NCBI GenBank assembly: GCA_034422735.1 | Contig: DAOUJL010000082.1 | Span: 6,507-70,506, forward strand | Source of the DNA: CATOSD01 sp034422735 | GTDB lineage: Bacteria > Chloroflexota > Dehalococcoidia > Lucifugimonadales > CATOSD01 | Length of the DNA stretch: 64,000 nucleotides | Direction of reading: 5' to 3' | Shown: piece by piece, positions 26,318 to 34,378 of the stretch | How the letters are laid out: the number at the start of each line of letters is the position of its first letter | How positions within the stretch are numbered: the first letter of the stretch is position 1 | Translations under genes and position numbers: made by a program | Notes under the pieces: model-generated | What the model was told of the DNA's origin: nothing | The model's database searches: none | The model's input: only the letters and a program-made list of their open reading frames with translations

Positions 26318-26818
26318 TTACTCGCCGAGGGCGAATCTGGTGAACCTTCTCACCCGTATGTTCTCCCCCAGCTTGCCGACGGTCTCTTTCAGCAGATCTT
26401 CTATCGTCTTGCTGGGGTCCCTTATGAAGGCCTGCTGCAACAGGCAGTCCTCCTGCGGGTTGACCTCCGCGCCCTCGGGAAGGTCCGCCTCGTCGACGTG
26501 CTGCGGGTCCATGGCCGCCACCTGCATGGCCAGGTTGTGGGCCAGCTCGCGGAACTCCGGCGTGCGCGCCACGAAGTCCGTTTCGCAATTGACCTCCACG
26601 AGCACCCCGATGCGACCTCCGCTGTGGATGTAGGACTCCACAACGCCGTCGTTCGTCTCCCGGGAAGACTTCTTCGCGGCGGAGGCTATGCCTTCCTGCC
26701 GCAGGATGTCCTGCGCCCTGGCGACGTCGCCCTCCGCGGCCTCCAGTGCGCGCTTGCAGTCCATTACGCCGGCGCCGGTCTCTTCCCTGAGCGCCTTTAT
26801 GGAATCAACGGTTACCAA
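26318..26818 (-). CDS. tsf: elongation factor Ts, short form
   Basis: Nucleotide exchange factor for EF-Tu. At 166 residues it is much shorter than the roughly 280-residue E. coli protein and resembles the short forms of several phyla. The UBA-like N-terminus (ALREETGAGVMDCKRALEAAEGDVARAQDILRQ) and the core (GGRIGVLVEVNCETDFVARTPEF) are present, then a single C-terminal dimerisation segment. Start is TTG with GGAGG 7 bases upstream. Confidence 0.95.
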   Translation of the reverse strand: MVTVDSIKALREETGAGVMDCKRALEAAEGDVARAQDILRQEGIASAAKKSSRETNDGVVESYIHSGGRIGVLVEVNCETDFVARTPEFRELAHNLAMQVAAMDPQHVDEADLPEGAEVNPQEDCLLQQAFIRDPSKTIEDLLKETVGKLGENIRVRRFTRFALGE

Positions 26819-26829
26819 CGCTTGGCCTC

Positions 26830-27906
26830 CTACGAGTCGCTGGGGGCCGCTGGCGCGGCTGCTTCAGTTTCCCCGGTCTGGGCCGGCTGAGCGGCCGGTT
26901 CCGCCTGAACGGCTTGGGGCGCCGGTGCGGCTGCCGGGGTTTCTTCGGTCGGGGTGGCCGGAGCCGGCTGGACGGCCGGGGCCGCTGGAGCCGGCTGAGC
27001 GGCCGGTTCCGCGGCAACGGCCTGGGGCGCCGGTGCGGCTGCCGGGGCCTCGTCGGTCGGGGTCGTCGGAGCCGGCTGTACGGCCGGTTCCGCGGCAAGG
27101 GCCTGAGCGACCACCGCGGCCGGGGCCTCGTCCACCTGGCCCTCGGTCTCCTCGGCCACCTCTTCGACCTCGAACGCGAGCCGCTGGTTGTTGCCCTCGA
27201 TAATGCCGTCGGCGATCCGGCCCGTGATCAGCCGGATGGAGCGGATGGCGTCGTCGTTGCCCGGGATGGGATAGTCGATCAGGTCCGGGTCGCAGTCCGA
27301 GTCCACCAGCGCCACGATGGGCACGCCCACGCGCCGCGCCTCAGCTACCGCGATGGACTCCTTGCCTACGTCCACCACGAACAGGGCCCCCGGCATCTGG
27401 GTCATCTCCTTGATGCCGCCAAGGTACCGGTTGAGCCGCGCGATGCTCTCCTCCAGCTTGAGGGACTCCTTCTTGGGGAGTGCGGCGAACTCGCCGCGGT
27501 CGCGCCGCGTCTCGAGCTGCACCATGTAGTCTATTCTGGACTGGATGGTCTTGAAGTTGGTGAGAGTGCCGCCCAGCCAGCGCGTGGTTATGTGGAACGA
27601 GTTGCTGCGGGTCGAGTCGTTGAGAATGGTGTCCTGCGCCTGCTTCTTGGTGCCCACCATAAGGATTCGCTTACCCTCGGCGGCAGTCTCGCGCATAAAC
27701 GAGCAGGCCTCTTCGAGCATACGCAGCGTCTTTTGCAGGTCGATGATGTGTATGCCATTGCGCTGGGCGAAGATGTACGTCTTCATCTTGGGGTTCCACC
27801 GGCGCTTCTGGTGCCCGAAATGTACACCCGCCTCAAGCAGGGACTTCATGGTGACCGGGGCGGACCCCGACTGCATGATTCCCGCCTGTACCATCTGTTG
27901 CTGCAT
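26830..27906 (-). CDS. rpsB: ribosomal protein S2 with long Ala/Pro-rich tail
   Basis: Small-subunit ribosomal protein, 358 residues. The conserved S2 core covers about residues 18-245 (LLEAGVHFGHQKRRWNPKM, RWLGGTLTNFKTI, GALFVVDVGKE, ALVDSDCDPDLIDYPIPGNDDAIRSI). A roughly 110-residue low-complexity tail of Ala, Pro, Thr and Glu follows, made of repeated units such as EAPAAAPAPQAVAAEPAAQP. First gene of the large minus-strand operon; ATG at 27906 with AGGAAGG upstream. Confidence 0.96.
   Translation of the reverse strand: MQQQMVQAGIMQSGSAPVTMKSLLEAGVHFGHQKRRWNPKMKTYIFAQRNGIHIIDLQKTLRMLEEACSFMRETAAEGKRILMVGTKKQAQDTILNDSTRSNSFHITTRWLGGTLTNFKTIQSRIDYMVQLETRRDRGEFAALPKKESLKLEESIARLNRYLGGIKEMTQMPGALFVVDVGKESIAVAEARRVGVPIVALVDSDCDPDLIDYPIPGNDDAIRSIRLITGRIADGIIEGNNQRLAFEVEEVAEETEGQVDEAPAAVVAQALAAEPAVQPAPTTPTDEAPAAAPAPQAVAAEPAAQPAPAAPAVQPAPATPTEETPAAAPAPQAVQAEPAAQPAQTGETEAAAPAAPSDS
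26870..27110. repeat. imperfect tandem repeats coding the S2 tail
   Basis: Segments of about 70-110 bp recur, e.g. GGCCTGGGGCGCCGGTGCGG at about 27019 and the near-identical GGCTTGGGGCGCCGGTGCGG at about 26911, encoding the repeated APAPQAV units. Confidence 0.7.
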
Positions 27907-27989
27907 ATACTCTCGCCTTCCTCTGCGTGTGTTTTTCCGGGCGTGCAGGCACCCGCGCCGCCGGAAACGGCTCCTCTGTATCGTCGCAG

Positions 27990-28019
27990 AGTATACCATA
28001 GCGCCCGCGGCTTGGGCAA
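27990..28019 (-). promoter_or_regulatory. sigma-70-like promoter of the rpsB operon
   Basis: On the minus strand TTGCCC (28019-28014), 18-bp spacer, TATACT (27995-27990), about 85 bp before the rpsB ATG. Confidence 0.55.
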
Positions 28020-28070
28020 TGTATCAGAACGGGCACAACGCAGCCGTTCGCGCACCCTGGCGAGCGCATC

Positions 28071-28098
28071 TTGACAGGCCGACAGACCCGCATATACT
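28071..28098 (+). promoter_or_regulatory. consensus promoter placed for a leaderless mRNA
   Basis: TTGACA (28071-28076), 16-bp spacer, TATACT (28093-28098). The ATG of the nuclease lipoprotein begins only 8 bases after the -10, where transcription would start, and no Shine-Dalgarno fits between. Confidence 0.65.
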
Positions 28099-28105
28099 CC
28101 CACAT

Positions 28106-28858
28106 ATGCTGCTTCGCTGGACACCACTCACAGGGCGTGCGACTCCGCTCGCGGCAGCCCTATTCGTCGCCCTCCTGATTGTCGCCTGCGGCGCGCCGAT
28201 GCCCGATACGCCGCCGCCGGTGCCGGACGTGAGTACCGTGCTGGTCAGAAGCGACGACGCCATCGTGCTCCCCCTGAGAATCGACCGCGAAACCCGGGAG
28301 ATTCCCGACTATGACCGCGGGGAGTGGAGGCACTGGCTGGACGAGGACGGCGACTGCCAGGACGCCCGCCAGGAAACACTCATCGCGGAGGCCGACGGCC
28401 CGCTCACCTACGAGACCGAGGAGCAGTGCCGCGTCGAGTCCGGCAGGTGGGTGGACCCTTACACCCTGGAAGTGTTCGAAGACCCCAGCGACCTGGACGT
28501 CGACCACGTGGTGCCGCTCGCCAACGCCCACCGCTCCGGCGGCTGGGCCTGGTCCCGCGAGCGCAAGGCGATCTACGCGAACGACCTGGATTTCGAAGGC
28601 CATCTCGCGGCGGTGGACCCGTCCGCGAATCGCTCGAAGGGCAGCAGGGGGCCCGAAGACTGGCGCCCGCCCAACGAGGACCACTGGTGCGATTACGCGA
28701 TGGATTGGCTGAAGATAAAGGACAAGTGGGAACTGACGGCAACCGACCGCGAGTGGATCGCTCTGAGGGAGATGCTGGACACCTGCGAGGAAGAAGTACG
28801 CGTGGACATCATCAGCCGCGCCGTCCCTTCCTCCCACCGTCCGAGGCAGTCGGGCTGA
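28106..28858 (+). CDS. secreted HNH nuclease lipoprotein (DUF1524/GmrSD C-terminal-like)
   Basis: A 250-residue predicted lipoprotein. The signal peptide (AAALFVALLIVACG) has a lipobox-like VAC. The nuclease core is DLDVDHVVPLANAHRSGGWAW, NDLDFEGHLAAVDPSANRSKGSRGPEDWRPP, with the catalytic Asp-His pair and the Asn-Arg-Ser-Lys stretch of extracellular HNH nucleases. Cysteines in DGDCQD, EEQCRVESG and HWCDYA may form disulfides, in line with export. Likely to degrade external DNA for nutrition or competition. The start lies right behind a strong promoter, indicating a leaderless transcript. Confidence 0.85.
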   Translation: MLLRWTPLTGRATPLAAALFVALLIVACGAPMPDTPPPVPDVSTVLVRSDDAIVLPLRIDRETREIPDYDRGEWRHWLDEDGDCQDARQETLIAEADGPLTYETEEQCRVESGRWVDPYTLEVFEDPSDLDVDHVVPLANAHRSGGWAWSRERKAIYANDLDFEGHLAAVDPSANRSKGSRGPEDWRPPNEDHWCDYAMDWLKIKDKWELTATDREWIALREMLDTCEEEVRVDIISRAVPSSHRPRQSG

Positions 28859-28882
28859 AAGCGGGGGCGGATCCGCGCGGGA

Positions 28883-29209
28883 CTAGTCCTCCATCCAGCC
28901 GAACCTGCGAAAGCTCACGCGGCCCTGCTCGTCGAACTCGACGCCCTCGTCCTCCAGAAGCAGCCGCTGCATCTCGCTGCCGTGGCCCGTGCTTCTCGGG
29001 CTTATCCCGCCCTTGAAGTTGATCACGCGCTGCCAGGGCACGTCGCTGTCGTGATCCAGCGAGGCGAGGCAGTAGCCCACCATCCTGGGTGTGCACCCGC
29101 CCGCGATCAACGCGACCTGTCCATACGTCGCGACCTGGCCGTGGGGAATCCTGCGAACCACGTCCAGGATTCGCTCGTAGACTGGGCGTCCCTCCCGCTC
29201 GCTCGGCAT
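28883..29209 (-). CDS. alkyltransferase-like protein (ATL)
   Basis: A 108-residue protein made only of the DNA-binding domain of O6-alkylguanine-DNA alkyltransferases. The motif normally PCHRV reads PWQRVINFKGG, so Trp replaces the acceptor cysteine; the rest (IPHGQVATYGQVALIAG, MVGYCLAS) is conserved. ATL proteins bind alkylated guanine and hand it to nucleotide excision repair. It complements the true Ogt at 1609-2130. Confidence 0.9.
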   Translation of the reverse strand: MPSEREGRPVYERILDVVRRIPHGQVATYGQVALIAGGCTPRMVGYCLASLDHDSDVPWQRVINFKGGISPRSTGHGSEMQRLLLEDEGVEFDEQGRVSFRRFGWMED

Positions 29210-29220
29210 GGTGCATCCTC

Positions 29221-29272
29221 TTAGGCCTCCTCTCCCTTGATGGGAGAGGACTGAGGTGAGGGTGAATTGCGT
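29221..29272. repeat. variant copy of the dispersed palindromic repeat
   Basis: CCTCTCCCTTGATGGGAGAGG forms the hairpin, flanked by a TGAGGTGAGGGTGA edge. Related in plan to the copies at 53357, 54676, 57747 and 60637 but diverged. Confidence 0.5.
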
Positions 29273-29385
29273 GACCGGATTCTACCACGCCTCGTCCGCG
29301 CCGACTCCGCGCCCGATTATGGTAGAATCGGGCCGGGCTGTGCGGTAGTTGTGGAAATTCAGTGCTGCCAGCCCCGGTGGTGATT

Positions 29386-29793
29386 ATGGCAGACTACGAT
29401 GCTGAACGACTTGAAGAATTCCTGCGCCCGCCGCGCATCGCGGTAGTGGCGACCGTCGGCCGTGACGGAACGCCGCAGATCACGCCGGTCTGGTACGACT
29501 ACGAGGGCGGACGGCTCATCGTAGCCGCGAACGAGAGCAGCGCGAAGGTGCGCAACCTGCGGCGCGACCCCCGGCTGTCGGTGTGCGTATACGAGGGCGA
29601 GCGGGGCGCGGAATACGCCGCGCTGTACGGGCGAGCCGACGTGGACACGGGCGATGGCGTCTGGCCGCGCGTGCGGGCCATCGTGGAGCGGTACGAAAAG
29701 CCGGAGGACGTCGAGGAGTACATGCGGGAGCTGATGTCCGAGCGGTTCGCCATCATCACTCTCGTGCCCGAGCGCGTGCTGTTCGGGCCATAG
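29386..29793 (+). CDS. PPOX-class (pyridoxamine 5'-phosphate oxidase-like) flavoprotein
   Basis: A 135-residue split-barrel flavin or F420-binding protein. Visible: FLRPPRIAVVATVGRDGTPQITPVWYDYEGGRLIVAANESSAKVRNLRRDPRLSVCV, typical of small PPOX-class F420-dependent oxidoreductases. Family members reduce or oxidise varied small molecules; the substrate is unknown. The following acyl-CoA dehydrogenase-like gene starts 26 bases after its stop, so a shared transcript is likely. An inverted repeat ATTCTACC / GGTAGAAT flanks the region just upstream. Confidence 0.85.
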   Translation: MADYDAERLEEFLRPPRIAVVATVGRDGTPQITPVWYDYEGGRLIVAANESSAKVRNLRRDPRLSVCVYEGERGAEYAALYGRADVDTGDGVWPRVRAIVERYEKPEDVEEYMRELMSERFAIITLVPERVLFGP

Positions 29794-29819
29794 CGGCAGT
29801 GCCCAACACACGGACGGCT

Positions 29820-30989
29820 ATGAGCGCAGCCACCTACGACATAGGCAGCTATCTGGATATAGCGCGAGAGTTCGCGGCAAGGGTGGCGCTGCACGCCGAG
29901 CGCATCGACGACGCGCGCGAGCTGCCCGATGAGCTGGCGCGCGACATGGCGGACAAAGGCTTCTTCCGTCTGCTCGTGCCCCGCTCGCTCGGCGGCGCCG
30001 AGTTGGACCTGCCCGACTACCTGCGCCTTGTGGAAGTGTTCGCCGAGGTCGACGCCAGCACGGCCTGGACCTTCAACCAGAACAACGTCTGGGCGACCAA
30101 CTCCGTACGATTGCCGCTGCAGACGGCGCGGGAGATCTGGGCCGACCAGCGCGTCGTCGTCACGAACGGCCCGCCACTCCCTGGCGCCAGGGCGGAGCCG
30201 GCGGACGGCGGCTACCTGATTTCGGGCCGCTGGACCTTCAGCACCGGATGCGACCACGCCACGTGGATAGCCGCCATGGCTCCGGTGGCCACGGATGGCG
30301 AGACCGGCCCACTCCCGGTCGACGACCAGGACGCCCCCGTGATGCTCGTGCCGAAGAGCGCGGTCAACATAGTCGACGACTGGCACGTGAACGGGCTGCG
30401 CGGCACCGCCAGCTACGGGTTCGAGGTCGAAGGCCTGTTCGTGCCCTCGGTCCGCACCTTCAGCGTCACCTGGCCGCCCAGAGAAAGCGGCCCGCTCTAC
30501 GTGCTTCCCACCACGCTGCTGTTCGCGTCCGGGTTCGCCACCGTAACGCTGGGCGTGGCGCGCGCCGCCCTGGACACGGCGATAGACGTCGCGGGCGGCA
30601 AGGTGCCCGCACGATTGCGCGGCAAGCTGCGTGACTACACCACGACCCAGCGGCAGGTTGGCCAGGCGGAGGCCACCTGGCGCTCGGCGAAGGCCCTCCT
30701 ACGCGAGGCTGTCGCCCAGGTCTGGCGGAGCGCCCAGCTCGATGGCGCGCTCACAGTCGAGGACCGTATCTCGCTGCGGATCGCCACGACCCACGCCATA
30801 CGCCTCGCCGCCGAGGTGGTGGATTCGGCCTACAACCTGTGCGGCTCCGGCGCGATCTTCAAGAGCCACCCCATCCAGCGGCGTTTCCAGGACGTCCACG
30901 TCATCACCCAGCACCTCCAGGGTCGGTTGACGCACTACGACACCGCCGGCCAGTACTTCCTGGGCCTGGAGCCGCGCGGCCAGTTCTAG
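29820..30989 (+). CDS. acyl-CoA dehydrogenase-fold flavoprotein (HsaA/DszC-like)
   Basis: A 389-residue protein with the acyl-CoA dehydrogenase fold. The order fits the flavin-dependent monooxygenase group: helical N-domain (ELPDELARDMADKGFFRLLVPRSLGGAELDLPDYLRLVEVFAEVDASTAWTF), beta middle (YLISGRWTFSTGCDHATW) and helical C-domain (CGSGAIFKSHPIQRRFQDVHVITQHLQG). The DAS-TAWTFNQ segment and QDVHVITQH resemble HsaA/DszC-type hydroxylases more than true dehydrogenases. The substrate is unknown. Probably co-transcribed with the PPOX gene. Confidence 0.82.
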   Translation: MSAATYDIGSYLDIAREFAARVALHAERIDDARELPDELARDMADKGFFRLLVPRSLGGAELDLPDYLRLVEVFAEVDASTAWTFNQNNVWATNSVRLPLQTAREIWADQRVVVTNGPPLPGARAEPADGGYLISGRWTFSTGCDHATWIAAMAPVATDGETGPLPVDDQDAPVMLVPKSAVNIVDDWHVNGLRGTASYGFEVEGLFVPSVRTFSVTWPPRESGPLYVLPTTLLFASGFATVTLGVARAALDTAIDVAGGKVPARLRGKLRDYTTTQRQVGQAEATWRSAKALLREAVAQVWRSAQLDGALTVEDRISLRIATTHAIRLAAEVVDSAYNLCGSGAIFKSHPIQRRFQDVHVITQHLQGRLTHYDTAGQYFLGLEPRGQF

Positions 30990-31017
30990 CCGCCGCGGGC
31001 CGAACGGGACAAGCTCC

Positions 31018-31932
31018 TCAGGACGCCGACACCCACTCCCTGAGCGCCCGGACGTGATCGGGCCGCGTGCCGCAGCACCCCCCGATTATCCGCGCTCCCT
31101 GCTCGCTCCACTCCTTGGCGTGCTCCAGGTACTGCTGCGGATCAAGCGCGTTCGGATTGGGCGTCACGCCGCCGCCGCTCCGGAAGTGTGCGTAAGCGCC
31201 GAAAGTCCCCGGCCACATCCTGCTCACTATCTCCAGCCCGGGCGCCGTCTCGTCCACCGGCGTGTGCATTACGAACAGGGACGCGACATTCTTGTCCTTC
31301 AAGGCATCGATGGCGTCCTGAAGCGTCTCGCCACCGTGCCTGCCCTCGATTCCCAGGTACAGTTCATCCCCATCCGGCACCAGCGACAGCCCCACCCAAA
31401 CCGGCAGTCCCAGCTCCGACGCGGCATCTACCGCCGCCAGCGTGTCCGAAATCCGCACCAGCATCTCCGCCACCGCCACGTCCGGGCCGCCCCTGGCCAG
31501 CTCGCCAAGCTGCTCCCGGTATGTCTCAAGCCCACTCTCGTAAGGCACAGAAACCTCCCCGTGAGACTTCGGCGCCATCGTGGATACCGAGGCCGCGATC
31601 ACCACCGAGTCCTCTGTCCCGGTGTTCCGCCTGGCCTGCACCGCCGCCTCGATTCCCTGCCTGTTGGCCTCCGCCACCCTGTCGCCCAGGCCGTTCGGCT
31701 CCAGCACGTCGCGCCCCGTGCTGAACGTGTTCGTGATGATGATCTCCGCGCCCGCCTCGATGTATTCCTGGTGAATCTCCCTCACCAGCTCGGAATGCGT
31801 GAGCATCGGCTCTCCCGACCACGTCGTGGGGCTGGTCAGCCTCCGCCGTCCCAACTCCGAGCCCATACCCCCGTCCATCACAATCGTCTCCCCCGCCGCC
31901 AGGCGCGCCTGCAGTCTCTCGAAGTTGCTCAT
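31018..31932 (-). CDS. homocysteine S-methyltransferase family protein
   Basis: A 304-residue zinc-dependent methyltransferase domain protein. Start region VMDGGMGSELGRR, then TNTFSTGRDVLEPNGLGDRV, and the zinc-binding GGCCGTRPDHVRALR near the C-terminus, with a further candidate ligand in the central barrel. Members methylate homocysteine from S-methylmethionine, betaine or related donors. No corrinoid or folate domains are attached, so it is not full-length MetH. Gene stands alone on the minus strand. Confidence 0.88.
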   Translation of the reverse strand: MSNFERLQARLAAGETIVMDGGMGSELGRRRLTSPTTWSGEPMLTHSELVREIHQEYIEAGAEIIITNTFSTGRDVLEPNGLGDRVAEANRQGIEAAVQARRNTGTEDSVVIAASVSTMAPKSHGEVSVPYESGLETYREQLGELARGGPDVAVAEMLVRISDTLAAVDAASELGLPVWVGLSLVPDGDELYLGIEGRHGGETLQDAIDALKDKNVASLFVMHTPVDETAPGLEIVSRMWPGTFGAYAHFRSGGGVTPNPNALDPQQYLEHAKEWSEQGARIIGGCCGTRPDHVRALREWVSAS

Positions 31933-32108
31933 TCAACCCTCCTTGCGAAATCCCGACTTGCGTGTCTCATTCTAGCGGACGCCGGAACCGCTGTAACCAT
32001 CTGCGCCAAAGTCTGCACCGCCTTGACTACGCTTGGCCGCCCAAACTAGGCTAAGAGCCTACCCGACAAGGCCCTGAGCTTGCCGAACGGGTCTGATGGG
32101 GGTGACGC

Positions 32109-33578
32109 CTGGACTGGAAAGAGCACTACGAGAGAAACACGGCCACGGCGGGCGAGGCGATTGCGCTGGTCAGTCCGGGTGACAACCTGGCGATCAGCGT
32201 CGACCCCAAGCCCACCACCCTGATGGACGCTCTCACGTCTCAGCACGAGCGCCTGGCCGACCTGCGGATTTTCGACGTCGCCCCGATATACGACCCCGGC
32301 TGGCTTCGGCCGGACTTTGAGGGCTCGTTCCGTTACAGCCCCTCCATGTTCCTCGGCCCGCTCGCCCGCTCGGCCTACCACGAGCGCCGCATAGACTTCG
32401 CGCCGGTCATCTTCACAACGGACCTGCAGCCGTACCGGGAGCCCGGCAGAGGCCCCCGTCTGGACGCAACCCTGATGTCCGTCTCGCCGCCCGACGACCG
32501 GGGGTATTGCAGCTTCGGCAAAGGCTTGTGGAACAAGCGCAGCTTCGCCAGGTACGCCCGCGTGGTGCTCGCCCAGGTGGACGACTCGCTCATCCGCACC
32601 TACGGCGATAACTACATCCACGTCTCCGAAATCGACCGCTTCGTCGAGCACTCCCAGCACGAGCTGTCTCTCGAAGTGTCCGAGGAGATGGTCGCCAACG
32701 TGGAGGACCCTCTCGTCCGAGCCGAGCTTGAGCGGGTGCTGCCGCTGCTGAACGGAAGCAACCGGTACGAGTTCCTGCCCAATCTGCTCGGCGGCACCCT
32801 CAGGCAAGTGCAGGAGTTCTCCAGGTTATGGGCCACGGCCGAACCGAGCGAGGCCGACAGGCAGATCTCGCAGAACGTGGCCGATCTCGTCAGGGACGGG
32901 GACACCATCCAGATAGGCGTGGGCAGTCCCAGCTCCTATCTCCCCCGACTGGGCACATTCGACGACAAGCGCGACCTGGGCTGGCACTCGGAGATGACCG
33001 CCCCCGGCATCCTCAACCTGATCAGGGATGGAGTCATCACCGGCGCGCGCAAGAACGTCAACACCGGCATCGCGGTGTTCACGGCGATAACCGGCTGCGC
33101 TCCCGACGAGATTCCTTACGCCCACAACAACCCGCTCATCGAGCTGCGCGACGCCGAGTACGTAGTCAACATGAGCACCATCTCTGCCCACGACAACTAC
33201 GTCTCCATGAACAACGCCCTCTCCATAGACTTCTCGGGTCAGATCAACGCGGAGACGATCGGAGACCGCCAGTGGAACGGCACCGGCGGCTAGCCGGAGC
33301 TTCACATGGGAGCCGTCATGTCGAGGGGCGGCAGGGCCATCACTCTATTGCGTTCGACCGCGGCGGGAGGGACCGTCTCCCGCATCGTGTCCCAGCACCC
33401 GGCAGGGTCCGCCGTCACCATTCCCCGCACCTTCGCAGACACCATCGTGACCGAGTACGGCGTGGCCCAGCTTCTCGGCAAGACCATCCGCGAGCGGGCA
33501 AGCGAGCTCATAGCCGTCGCCCACCCCGACTTCCGCGCCGACCTCAAGAGGGAGGCCGAGAGGCTCTACTACCCCTGA
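32109..33578 (+). pseudogene. acetyl-CoA hydrolase / CoA-transferase family gene interrupted by in-frame TAG
   Basis: A class I CoA-transferase of the acetyl-CoA hydrolase/4-hydroxybutyrate CoA-transferase type. The frame from CTG at 32109 (DWKEHYERNTATAGEAIALV) runs through the active-site region GWHSEMTAPGILNLIRDG with the catalytic Glu, to RQWNGTGG, then TAG at 33291-33293, and continues in the same frame with PELHMGAVMSRGGRAITLL to RLYYP. The family motif there is GGQ.DF..GA, so one CAG-to-TAG change explains the break. An upstream TGA (32103-32105) means no ATG or GTG precedes; the first candidate is CTG, 4 bases after the GGGGGTG of a dispersed-repeat edge. The ATG at 32223 would lose 38 conserved residues. 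Confidence 0.85.
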
Positions 33579-33589
33579 AGGAGAACCGA

Positions 33590-34378
33590 ATGGCAGTTAT
33601 CGAGTACGAGGTAAGAGACAAGATCGCTTACGTGACACTCAACAGGCCAGAAACCCTCAACGCCATCAACAACGAGATGGCCGGCGCCTGGAACGGAGTC
33701 TGGGAGCGATTCCGGGACGATGACGACGCCTGGGCGGCCATCCTCACCGGCGCCGGCGACAGGTCTTTCTGCTCCGGCGCCGACCTCAAGGAGATGGGCG
33801 CCAGCCACGAGAGCGGCTCCAACGGCGGCAACCCGTTCGGCGGCAACCCCAGGCCCAGGCGGCCCGCGGAGGAGCTGGGCGTCTGGAAGCCGATCATCGC
33901 GGCCATCAACGGCTACGCCATCGGCGGCGGCGTGGTCTTTGCGATGGACTGCGACATCCGCATCGCATCGGACAGGGCCGTGTTCGCCATGCCGGAGGTC
34001 GAGCTGGGCGTGGTCACCACCTGGTGGGGCACCGTGCGATCCCGCGCACACATGCCGTTCGGCAGCGCGCTGGAGTTCCTGCTCACCGGCAATCGCGTCA
34101 CGGCTCAACAGGCCGAACGCTGGGGACTCGTGAACCACGTCGTCCCTCACGACGAGCTGATGAGTAGGGCCGAGGAGATGGCCCGCAAGATCAACAGCAA
34201 CGGCCCCTTGGCCGTCCGGGGCATGAAAGAGGTCCTCTACAGAAGCCTGCTGGATGGCATCCGCGAGGCGGGCCGGCTCGAAGACGTGATAAGCGTGGTC
34301 GCCTCGCAGAGCGAGGACGTCCAGGAGGGCGTGCGCGCCTGGCTCGAAAAGCGCCCGCCCCAGTTCAAGGGCCGCTAG
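33590..34378 (+). CDS. enoyl-CoA hydratase/isomerase family protein
   Basis: A 262-residue crotonase-fold protein. Visible: YVTLNRPETLNAINNEM, the oxyanion-hole segments FCSGADLKEMG and AINGYAIGGGVVFAMDCDIRIAS, and MPEVELGVVTTWWGTVRSRAHMPFG. In crotonase the two catalytic glutamates follow the second segment; here the Glu in PEVELG is kept while the second position is in VTTWWG, so isomerase or lyase activity is possible. The ATG at 33590 follows AAGGAGA and lies 11 bases after the CoA-transferase frame, suggesting one acyl-CoA catabolic operon. Confidence 0.88.
   Translation: MAVIEYEVRDKIAYVTLNRPETLNAINNEMAGAWNGVWERFRDDDDAWAAILTGAGDRSFCSGADLKEMGASHESGSNGGNPFGGNPRPRRPAEELGVWKPIIAAINGYAIGGGVVFAMDCDIRIASDRAVFAMPEVELGVVTTWWGTVRSRAHMPFGSALEFLLTGNRVTAQQAERWGLVNHVVPHDELMSRAEEMARKINSNGPLAVRGMKEVLYRSLLDGIREAGRLEDVISVVASQSEDVQEGVRAWLEKRPPQFKGR

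Noticed and set aside
32828..33589. Long plus-strand frame in front of the enoyl-CoA hydratase start
   Set aside because: Its sequence is low-complexity Arg/His-rich shadow of the CoA-transferase; the hydratase starts at the ATG with AAGGAGA.
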